Origin: Acetofilamentum sp.
Lineage (GTDB): Bacteria; Bacteroidota; Bacteroidia; Bacteroidales; JAFGXI01
Direction: 5' to 3'
Assembly (NCBI GenBank): GCA_020720565.1
Contig: DYOK01000007.1
Location: forward strand, 1 to 27,722
DNA length: 27,722 nt
A program made the position numbers and the translations under genes. The notes under the pieces were generated by a model, which was not told the origin of the DNA, searched no databases, and worked only from the letters and a program-made list of their open reading frames with translations. Every line of letters starts with the position of its first letter. Position 1 is the stretch's first letter. Positions 16,452 through 24,119 of this stretch are shown one piece after another.

Positions 16452-18400
16452 AGTACCAAGTTAATTTTATTAAAATTTGCTGCCGCATTAATTACATCGC
16501 GGTATGAATTCCAAACCGATTTATCGTATTCAATCCCTTCGTACCATTCGTCCACTATTACTTTTAACCATTCTCCTTCGATGGAATAGTTCGACTCGAA
16601 TCCAAACAATTTTACACCTGTACTATCGGTATAATAGTGCTGCATTTTGATGTCGTTTAAGTTCTGGATTTGATATCCTGTTGGTATTTGAACCATTAAT
16701 TCTCTATGGTACTTACGTGCATATTGAAACGCCACATTAAGCTGGCGGGGTCTTAAGTCGTTATATATTTCCATTTGTGGCCCAATTAAGGCACCAAGTT
16801 TAAAAAGATACGTTTCTCCCGATTTTTGAACCAATTCTTCTGCATTAAATTGAGCGTCGAGAATAAAAGGTTTAACCCCAAAATCTTTACCATTGTCGTT
16901 CGTAAATACGACCGACTCCGCCTCGGCATCGAAGTTCATATACTTGGTAATTTGATCTTGAAATTTCTTTAAATCGGCAGGGTCTGTTATGAGCTCGAAT
17001 ACAGGTTGGTAGTAATATGCGTCGTATCCAGATAACTCTTGGTGAAAATTTAATCTGGGTTCTGAAAAATCGGTTCCCATGGTTACTTTACATTGCATCA
17101 AATTCATAGTGGCATCCATAGCTAGCGGTTTGATGAATTTAATTTTGCCAATTCCACTTACAAAGTCGCCCATTTTTACTTCTTTAATAAATAAGCCGTA
17201 ATTGTGCGTAAACTCGTAAGGAGGGAATCCTAACCTCGAATAAGAACGGGTTGGTGCGAGATACTTGTCGATTTGAGGAAAATAAAACATATAATCGTCA
17301 ATGTAAACAAACGATTCAAAGTTTGGATCAAATTTGATATCGTCACGATCGGTTGTTACAACCAATTCATGAGGAATGGCAAGTTCTTTAAATAACTGGG
17401 CATAAATAAATACAGAACCTACATCGTTGAAAGCTTTGTTTTTATAAATCATTGTGAAATTTTCTAACTCGTTGCTCGACGCATTGTAAAAGGAGTAATT
17501 CGATTTAAGATAGTCTTCTATTTCGCGAACCAAAAGATCTTGTTTGGTATTTTTAAGATCCATATCTTTTAGAATCTTTTTCACAATACCTTTTCGTTCT
17601 TTATCTTGTCTATAAACGCCTTCGTATGCTTGTTTAGCCCAAGGGCCATAGGAGGTAATGTCGTTCATGCCTGTTGCTGTATTTCGATCGAGTTTAAAGC
17701 CAAAAGCCATTCTGCTGGTTTCGTAATTCGAAACTTCTTCGTCTAGCAGTTCAGGCATGTTCTTCATCGCAATTTGCCAATGATTTCCTTCTGTATAGCT
17801 TGTGTCGACTTGCGCTTCGGGTAAACCATTATAAGATTTGAATTTGTAAATCAAATTTTCTGGAACATACAAATCAAAGGAATATTCGACAATAGGATAT
17901 CTTGATTGGGGTGTAAAATATAAACCTTTGTGATATGGATTTTTTTTAATGGTGTAAATGTATTCGATTTCGCTACCAATTTCGATACCTTCGAAGGCAA
18001 AGTAACGATAGGTCGATCCACTTTCTTCGTCAATTCCTTCCTTGAAATTGTCTTTTGTAAGTTCGACAATTGTACCGTCATTTCTAATCACACGTGCTTG
18101 TTCGCGAGTAATTTCCGAATCTTTCGATTTAGGAAAGTATATGGTTTTAAAGCCTTCTAGAGCTCTCGATGTTAATATTTTAACTTTATTATGTTCGGTG
18201 AAATATTCAAACAAATTATCTTGTTCATAGATCATTTCTTTAATATTGGTTTTTTGTAAGTAGACAGCCTGCAAGCTGGTATCTCTATTTACATTGTCCT
18301 TTTCTGGCTTGGCCTTCCATTGATACGAATTGGTAATGCTTTGTGCCGAAACCTGAGCCAAAAGGGCACTCAATACGATTAAAGTAAATAGATATTTCAT
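16442..18400 (-). CDS. DUF3857 / transglutaminase-like protein with lost catalytic triad
   Basis: The product has 652 residues with a signal peptide (ending QVSAQ). Residues about 50-240 match the DUF3857 beta region typical of Bacteroidota (EYFTEHNKVKIL, YRYFAFEGIEIGSEIEYIY, YPIVEYSFDLYVPEN). A transglutaminase-like core follows (about 285-385). Aligning it by eye with the neighbour gene at 18651-20588 puts D326 where that protein has the catalytic Cys, S363/F364 where it has His, and A382 (KYLAPT) where it has Asp. The fold is therefore kept but the enzyme activity is probably gone. The C-terminal half is beta-rich and resembles DUF3858 regions. A binding or scaffold role in the periplasm is an inference. 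The gene is separated from its intact relative by a 250-bp gap containing a copy of the 92-bp repeat, so it may be transcribed on its own. Confidence 0.8.
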   Translation of the reverse strand: MKYLFTLIVLSALLAQVSAQSITNSYQWKAKPEKDNVNRDTSLQAVYLQKTNIKEMIYEQDNLFEYFTEHNKVKILTSRALEGFKTIYFPKSKDSEITREQARVIRNDGTIVELTKDNFKEGIDEESGSTYRYFAFEGIEIGSEIEYIYTIKKNPYHKGLYFTPQSRYPIVEYSFDLYVPENLIYKFKSYNGLPEAQVDTSYTEGNHWQIAMKNMPELLDEEVSNYETSRMAFGFKLDRNTATGMNDITSYGPWAKQAYEGVYRQDKERKGIVKKILKDMDLKNTKQDLLVREIEDYLKSNYSFYNASSNELENFTMIYKNKAFNDVGSVFIYAQLFKELAIPHELVVTTDRDDIKFDPNFESFVYIDDYMFYFPQIDKYLAPTRSYSRLGFPPYEFTHNYGLFIKEVKMGDFVSGIGKIKFIKPLAMDATMNLMQCKVTMGTDFSEPRLNFHQELSGYDAYYYQPVFELITDPADLKKFQDQITKYMNFDAEAESVVFTNDNGKDFGVKPFILDAQFNAEELVQKSGETYLFKLGALIGPQMEIYNDLRPRQLNVAFQYARKYHRELMVQIPTGYQIQNLNDIKMQHYYTDSTGVKLFGFESNYSIEGEWLKVIVDEWYEGIEYDKSVWNSYRDVINAAANFNKINLVLKK

Positions 18401-18460
18401 AAATGTATGGTTAATTGTTAACGATTAGTTTTTAATGGTGCATGATTGTGAATAAATCTT

Positions 18461-18552
18461 AAGTACATAGAATAATTTAATGTCGTATTTTATTAAGCTA
18501 GAGGATTTATAAATAGAAAGTTAGTAAAACAATAAATAGGTCGAAGACCTTA
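18461..18552 (+). repeat. Dispersed 92-bp intergenic repeat, copy 2
   Basis: This is a full-length ungapped copy. Its core (18479-18552) differs from copy 1 at about seven of 74 positions and from copy 3 at about twelve. It ends with AGGTCGAAGACCT at 18538-18550. It lies between two minus-strand genes, so relative to gene direction it is inverted compared with copy 1, while its orientation in the window is the same. Confidence 0.8.
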
Positions 18553-18569
18553 ATTTCCTTAAATGCCTT

Positions 18570-18609
18570 AATGTTTGAATTTATTTTCAACTTTTATTTA
18601 TCAAACATT
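18570..18609 (-). terminator. Possible hairpin downstream of the transglutaminase-like gene
   Basis: Nine-base inverted arms AATGTTTGA and TCAAACATT flank a 22-base loop, 42 bases past the stop codon of the minus-strand gene. There is no U run after it in the minus direction, and the loop is long, so it is a weak terminator candidate. It could instead be part of the decayed sequence next to the 92-bp repeat. Confidence 0.25.
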
Positions 18610-18650
18610 TTTAATCTTTAATTTCATCATTATTAATTTTAAATAAATCA

Positions 18651-20588
18651 TCAATTCTTAAAACTTACCACTTCTTTAAAATTCTTTACAATAGCTTCGC
18701 GCAAAGCATTTTCGAGTGGGAATTGCTCAGGCTCTAACAGTCTGGCACGATAAGCGATGTGCATATCGTATATAATTTTGTTGTTTTTTGAGCTATAAAC
18801 AATGGTAAAATCGTATAAATCGTTTTTGAAATCGACATTTGGGGGCAAATAATCTAAAACAAAACCCTCGGGAACTTCTAATTCGACATGATAAGAATAA
18901 CTGTTGTGAATGACCATTAACAAAGGAACATTACGTTCTTTTTCTATCTTTTGAGTAATGGTGATCGTGAATAGATTCAGGTTTACATAGATGGCATGGT
19001 CCAAATTTTGGACGTAACTGCCTATGTTAAATTTGTAGTCGAAAGCTACTTTGCTTTGTTCAGGGTATAAGTATGCTTTGACAGATTCTACTATAAATTT
19101 ATTATTTCCTCGTTCAATATGATGGTTCAAAAATTCGACACGCTGTTCGTCGCTAAAAATATTGGCGGTCGTATAACGCACATCTTCGTATGGATAACCT
19201 ATAAACCAAATATTGCCGGTGCCAATTAATTGATCGTTTTTTATTTGGAGTCGGATGGTGTCGCAAATTAAATTTTGTTCCGCAGGAACTATAGGTATTT
19301 CTCGAATCTCGAATTTATCTCCAAAATCGATCATGGCTTCTTTGCCCTGAATAAACGACGAAGGTCTATCGTAAGACAAATATGTGTTGGTGGCGTCCAG
19401 ATAATGGTAAATATCCGCGGTGTCGATATAGGTTAAAATCATGTGGTTATCGACCGTTGGAGTAGGCACATCTTGATATCGATATGGCAATTCGTTGGTT
19501 CCCACCCAAGTTAAGTGCGACGCTATTCCAACGGATTTTAACATTTCGTGCATAATGTTCGACATGCCTTTACAGTCGCCATATTTGCTGTTGAACACTT
19601 CTGAGGCACAAATGGGAACAAAGCCTCCAATGCCAATTTCGATGGCAATGTAATGGATATTGCTCTGCACCCATTGGTAAATTGCTTTTACTTTATCGGC
19701 CTCGGAGCTTAAGTTTTGTGTTAATTTAAGAGCTGTTTCTTTTAATGTGCTATTTTCGGCACAAGTTTGATTTAAATGTTGATGATACCATTGATAAAGG
19801 TCGTTGGGCGATTCTAAAACTTGAATTTTTTTTGAATCAACCGTATAATATTTTACAAATGGGATGATGTGCGGTGCATAATAACGAATTGGAGGCTCCA
19901 TGTTAAAATCTTTAAACTTGTCGATGTTTTTGACCTCGAAAGTATAAATCTTCCTTTTTTTAATGTTTTCAAATGTAGAGTCGATTTTAATGTTTTCGGT
20001 ATTAAATCGGGAAAATCCCATTTCTACATTTTCATCCACATCAATTATCATTTTACTCGACAACAAAGGGTGAAAATCTTGAAAGAAGAAAGAGGATATA
20101 AATCGAGCTTCCTTATAGTGATAATCAACAATCAAGGTTGATATAGCATCTTCTCTTAATTGAGGGAAGGTAAATTTGTGTGTAACCACATCGTCAAGAA
20201 AAATTTCGGAGTCGATTTGTGTTTCTGTTTTGACTTCATCTACTTTTATTTTTTTATACTGGTCTTTTTCACGAACCTGTGTATAAGCATTGATTTTCTT
20301 TATTTCGACAAAATGCGAACTTTGAACCGAATGTTGCGAGAAGCCTTGTGCTTTATTATTAAGATAGAGAACTTGCGAAATTTGTCTGGCATTTACCACC
20401 AGTTTGCCTTTAACAATATCGATAGTTAGTCGACTTTCGTCCTGCAAATTAAGAGCGAAATTTCCTTTATATTGAGCTTTAAGGCGATCCATTTCGGCCG
20501 CGTCTTGTGCCCAAAGCGATAAACCAACACATAAGCTCCCAATTGAAAGCAAAATTTTCAGATTATTTAACCTGATCGAGCATATCAT
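18651..20588 (-). CDS. DUF3857 / transglutaminase-like protease-fold protein with intact Cys-His-Asp triad
   Basis: The product has 645 residues from the ATG at 20586-20588. A TTG five codons upstream (20603) is in frame but less likely. A signal peptide ends near LSLWAQ. Residues about 75-240 are a DUF3857 region. The transglutaminase-like core shows YGDCKGMSN (C339), VDNHMIL (H382) and HYLDATN (D398), the expected triad, after a helix IYQWVQSNIHYIA. Members of this fold can be proteases, amidases or cross-linkers; the reaction here cannot be told. The C-terminal beta-rich region fits DUF3858. The start overlaps the last 26 bases of the upstream TPR/YwqK-repeat gene, so the two are probably co-translated. 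It is related to the gene at 16442-18400, which has lost the triad. Confidence 0.85.
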   Translation of the reverse strand: MICSIRLNNLKILLSIGSLCVGLSLWAQDAAEMDRLKAQYKGNFALNLQDESRLTIDIVKGKLVVNARQISQVLYLNNKAQGFSQHSVQSSHFVEIKKINAYTQVREKDQYKKIKVDEVKTETQIDSEIFLDDVVTHKFTFPQLREDAISTLIVDYHYKEARFISSFFFQDFHPLLSSKMIIDVDENVEMGFSRFNTENIKIDSTFENIKKRKIYTFEVKNIDKFKDFNMEPPIRYYAPHIIPFVKYYTVDSKKIQVLESPNDLYQWYHQHLNQTCAENSTLKETALKLTQNLSSEADKVKAIYQWVQSNIHYIAIEIGIGGFVPICASEVFNSKYGDCKGMSNIMHEMLKSVGIASHLTWVGTNELPYRYQDVPTPTVDNHMILTYIDTADIYHYLDATNTYLSYDRPSSFIQGKEAMIDFGDKFEIREIPIVPAEQNLICDTIRLQIKNDQLIGTGNIWFIGYPYEDVRYTTANIFSDEQRVEFLNHHIERGNNKFIVESVKAYLYPEQSKVAFDYKFNIGSYVQNLDHAIYVNLNLFTITITQKIEKERNVPLLMVIHNSYSYHVELEVPEGFVLDYLPPNVDFKNDLYDFTIVYSSKNNKIIYDMHIAYRARLLEPEQFPLENALREAIVKNFKEVVSFKN

Positions 20589-23500
20589 TGTAATTGTATT
20601 CAAAGTGATTGGTTAGATTGCCGTTTTGGTCGTAAAATTTAGATGGGCCGTGCAAAAAGCCTTGTAAAAAAGTTTCGGTCGATTTAATAGTTCCATTGGG
20701 AAAGTATGTGGTTTTAACGCCCTCTAATGCATCGTATGCGTAATTGCTCTCAATTTTTATTTTACCATCGATGTAGTATTCTTTAGATTCCCCATGATAG
20801 TTGTCATTTAGCATGACCATTTTCTGATAAACCTTTCCATTGGAATAGTATCTGATAAGTTCTTTTTGAAGCCAACCATTTTCTATTGTAAACTTGCGTG
20901 CAGGGTTACCATTTTTAAAGTAAGTATTGATTGTTCCTGTTTCTTTTTCGATCTTTTGTTTGTGCACCCCTTTTTCTGCTTGGTAGCTATACGACATTAA
21001 CCAACCTTCGTCGTAATATCGCGAGTGGTCGTACATACCGTCGTACGAGTAATATTTGGCTTCTCCATCAATTTCGTCGTTTTTGTAGATTCGTTCGAAT
21101 TCAATTTTGCCATTATCATAATATGCTTTATATGCCCCTTCATTTAAGCCTTTTACAAATGTTTGTTCAGTTTTTAGCTGACCATTTTCGTGAAATGCTT
21201 TCCAAACGCCTTGTTTTTTACCATTGTGATATTCGCCTTGAGTTTTAAGTTTACCGTTTGTAAAATAGTAGCTCCAAAGGCCTTCTCTTTCGCCCATGTA
21301 GTACTGACCCTTTATTTCGACCTTTTCGTTGCTATTATAAGCGACATATTCTCCTTCCATATGATTGTTTACAATGGCATATTGATAGAGAATGCTATTC
21401 TTAGACCCACCATGTCGGACTACTTGGCCTGAGCCGTTTTTAAAATAAATAGAATCTGTTATTTCGCCTTGTGGGTTATAAAAATATTGCTCAGTTATCA
21501 ATCCGGTTTCGTAACGGTAGAGCGAGTGTATTTTGCCATCTGGCGCATAGGTGTGTGTAAATCCGTTACGCTTATTGTCTTCAGCAAAATATTTTTCCTT
21601 TAATGTGCCATTATCAAAGTATTCACTCCATGATCCAACGCCTTGTCCATCTAAAAAATAGCCCGATTTAATTAAAATGCCCGAGGCATTAAACTTTTCG
21701 TATAAGCCCCAATCTTTATCATCTTTATAAAATTCTTTCGATTTTACTGCTCCATTATTATGATAAGTTGTGGTTTTGCCTTCGTAATTGCCTTCGTTAA
21801 AATTCTTCTCGCTAATTAATATGCCGTTTTTATTGTAGAATTCCCATTTGCCTTGATGCAATTTATTGCCATAAATCCCTTTGGCATTAATTTGACCATT
21901 TTCGTGTAAACCAACAAAATCGAAATTACTAAACTTGCGTTTGCCTTCGCCAATAATTTTCCCCTGCTTATCGAAAAAACGATAAGCCGTGATATTGCCA
22001 TTTTTATAATCGTATTCGACAAATTTCTCACCGGTTCTATAATATTCGGTATAAATCCCAGTTAAATTGCCATCTGTGTCAAATTCTTTTTTGACGGCTA
22101 AAGTTTTATCGGGTCTGTATTCTTCCAGCAGTCCAACCACCACGCCTTTTTTAAAATTTGAACGTTCGTTTAAAGTGCCATCTTCAAAATACTTTGTATA
22201 TACACCTTCACGTGCTCCATCTAAAAATGTTTGGCTTATTTTAATTTTTCCGTTTGGATAGAAAATGGTATCGGAACCATTCAATTTATCGTCTTTATAG
22301 ACAGCAACCTCCTCTAAATTGCCAAAATAATCGTAACTTTTGTAAATACCATGAGCTAAACCATTTACATAGGGTAACTCGTACGATAATTTTCCATTCG
22401 AATAATAAGCACGTTTTACGCCTTCCACCTTTTCGTTTTTGAAAGGAATAGTAGAGCTTATTGCACCAGAAATGTCGTAATGAATTATGGGGCCGTCAAT
22501 TTTCTCATCTTTAACGGGGTAAAAGCTTTCGATAATCCCCAATTTGGTATAAACAATTGAGCTGTCTTGTATCATACCTTTTTTGTAGTACGTTCGGTCT
22601 TTTAACCGGCCATCTGGATAAAAAATCAATTTTTCACCTTCTATTTGACCTTCGTCGTTGTAAAACCCTGTCGATTGTAACGACCCGTCGTCATAATAGC
22701 GTTCCGAATAGCCTTGAATTTCTTGATTCTGTTCGTTCACATGTGCAATTAGGCTAACTGAATAGCCTTTGTTGGCTCTATACACGTTAATGTCTTTGGA
22801 TTTTGATTTTGGAAATGGAAGGTAAAATTTCCGATGGCTTTCGTCAAGTTCGTTAAATGCCCATTTTTCGAATTCGAGCAATTTTGAATAATTCGATTTA
22901 ATAATTTTTTGATGTTGTTCGTTGCCACTACTTAAGGCAATATAATAGGAATACAATTCAAATTGATTTTGTTTTAAAATGGCTAAAAAAGTGGGTGCAT
23001 ACATGCGGTACCAAAAGTCTTCGCTTGCAGGCATTTCGGCCAATTTGGTCAATACCAAATGACTTTGTTTGATAAATGGCAATTGAATTTTCGACTTAAC
23101 TTTGTATTTCTTATCGAGCGCTAAATAATTCGAAATCAGTAAGTCAATTTCGGAATAATCTTCGCCTTTCGAAATATCAACTGATTGAAAATCGGTTTCC
23201 TGATCGTATTTTGATGAACAAACTGTATTCAAATAAGAAAGAACGCTGTTCGAGTTATCGGCATTGGGTTTTAATAACAAATAGAAATTCATAGCCATTA
23301 TGGCTTGTGCGGTTTTGCCTTGGTTAATGGCCATAATTGCCATTTTCAAGTGGGGTTTGGCGTACAAAGGATTTATTTCTATTGCCGTTTTGTATGATTC
23401 GAAGGCTTTTTGAAAATTTCCTAGTTTTTCGTTCGAATATCCAATGTTGTAATATATGGTCTCATTCATTGGAAATTTCTTAAGCGCCACTTGGTATAAA

Positions 23501-23862
23501 TCATGTGCTTTTTGATATTCTTTTAATTCGTCGTACGCTGAACCTAAATTCAAATAAAATGCCTCTGGCATCGAATATCGCTTGGCTAGAATGTCTTCGC
23601 CATAGGTTACGCATTTGTCGTATTGCTTGTCAGCATAGTAAGTGTAGATGATCTCAACTGCAGCTGTTGTAAAGTTGGTATCTCCATCGGGGACTCTAAG
23701 GTAAATGTCCAAGGCTCCTTTGTAATCTTGCTTCTCGAACTTTTCGTATGCCAGACTAACGGAATCGCCGTAGTTTAAGAAGTCATTTTTTGGTTTTTCT
23801 TTTTGCGAAAATGCTACTTGAGTAGTCAAAAACACAACAACGAATAGGAGTGTGGATCTCAT
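20563..23862 (-). CDS. Large exported TPR plus YwqK-repeat (MORN-like) protein
   Basis: The product has 1099 residues from the ATG at 23860-23862. An in-frame TTG at 23922 lies on the candidate -33 promoter element and so is not the start. The signal peptide is MRSTLLFVVVFLTTQVAFSQ. Residues about 30-195 hold several TPRs (YLNLGSAYDELKEYQKAHDL, YYNIGYSNEKLGNFQKAFES). A helical linker follows. From about 384 to the end there are roughly 28 repeats of about 22-24 residues with the core Y-(Y/F)-x-(N/D)-G-x-(L/I)-(K/x) and a following (D/N)G-x(2)-(G/H)G element. These are the YwqK / MORN_2-type repeats, often labelled antitoxin in databases without evidence of such a role. The repeats should form a long beta ribbon, probably a binding surface. 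It is the first gene of a two-gene operon with the transglutaminase-like protein. Confidence 0.85.
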   Translation of the reverse strand: MRSTLLFVVVFLTTQVAFSQKEKPKNDFLNYGDSVSLAYEKFEKQDYKGALDIYLRVPDGDTNFTTAAVEIIYTYYADKQYDKCVTYGEDILAKRYSMPEAFYLNLGSAYDELKEYQKAHDLYQVALKKFPMNETIYYNIGYSNEKLGNFQKAFESYKTAIEINPLYAKPHLKMAIMAINQGKTAQAIMAMNFYLLLKPNADNSNSVLSYLNTVCSSKYDQETDFQSVDISKGEDYSEIDLLISNYLALDKKYKVKSKIQLPFIKQSHLVLTKLAEMPASEDFWYRMYAPTFLAILKQNQFELYSYYIALSSGNEQHQKIIKSNYSKLLEFEKWAFNELDESHRKFYLPFPKSKSKDINVYRANKGYSVSLIAHVNEQNQEIQGYSERYYDDGSLQSTGFYNDEGQIEGEKLIFYPDGRLKDRTYYKKGMIQDSSIVYTKLGIIESFYPVKDEKIDGPIIHYDISGAISSTIPFKNEKVEGVKRAYYSNGKLSYELPYVNGLAHGIYKSYDYFGNLEEVAVYKDDKLNGSDTIFYPNGKIKISQTFLDGAREGVYTKYFEDGTLNERSNFKKGVVVGLLEEYRPDKTLAVKKEFDTDGNLTGIYTEYYRTGEKFVEYDYKNGNITAYRFFDKQGKIIGEGKRKFSNFDFVGLHENGQINAKGIYGNKLHQGKWEFYNKNGILISEKNFNEGNYEGKTTTYHNNGAVKSKEFYKDDKDWGLYEKFNASGILIKSGYFLDGQGVGSWSEYFDNGTLKEKYFAEDNKRNGFTHTYAPDGKIHSLYRYETGLITEQYFYNPQGEITDSIYFKNGSGQVVRHGGSKNSILYQYAIVNNHMEGEYVAYNSNEKVEIKGQYYMGEREGLWSYYFTNGKLKTQGEYHNGKKQGVWKAFHENGQLKTEQTFVKGLNEGAYKAYYDNGKIEFERIYKNDEIDGEAKYYSYDGMYDHSRYYDEGWLMSYSYQAEKGVHKQKIEKETGTINTYFKNGNPARKFTIENGWLQKELIRYYSNGKVYQKMVMLNDNYHGESKEYYIDGKIKIESNYAYDALEGVKTTYFPNGTIKSTETFLQGFLHGPSKFYDQNGNLTNHFEYNYNDMLDQVK

Positions 23863-23891
23863 CAGAAAAAATAATAAATAGTTATAACAAG

Positions 23892-23922
23892 CAAAAATGC
23901 AAAAATTAATTAAATTACCCAA
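23892..23922 (-). promoter_or_regulatory. Candidate promoter of the TPR/YwqK and transglutaminase operon
   Basis: On the minus strand a TTG (complement of 23920-23922) is followed after exactly 20 bases by CATTTTTG (complement of 23892-23899). This fits the Bacteroidota TTG-N(19-21)-TAnnTTTG promoter with one mismatch in the -7 box. The start of transcription would lie near 23885, about 23 bases before the ATG. Confidence 0.5.
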
Positions 23923-24119
23923 ATCAGATGATGTTCAAATTCTGAAATTTGAGTCAAATATGTTAAAAATTTAGTTGCTTTCGAAAATTAGTATTTTTTT
24001 TAAGAGTAAAAATGAGGAAAATAGTCTTTCAGAAAACTAAATACAAGCTTTACAACAGGAAAAATGTGGTATAAGTAGTAGTTAATTCGATGTTTATGCG
24101 TTTTCTTGCCGGAACTTAA

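Noticed and set aside
20931..21248. 105-codon open frame on the plus strand inside the YwqK-repeat gene
   Set aside because: It is produced by the repeated codons of the real gene on the other strand.
20563..23862. Toxin-antitoxin role suggested by the usual database label of YwqK repeats
   Set aside because: The protein is exported and very large, and no toxin gene is next to it; the label rests on repeat similarity only.
23936..23951. Palindrome CAAATT-CTGA-AATTTG upstream of the YwqK operon promoter
   Set aside because: It could be an operator, but inverted repeats of this AT-rich kind are common by chance and no second copy was seen.
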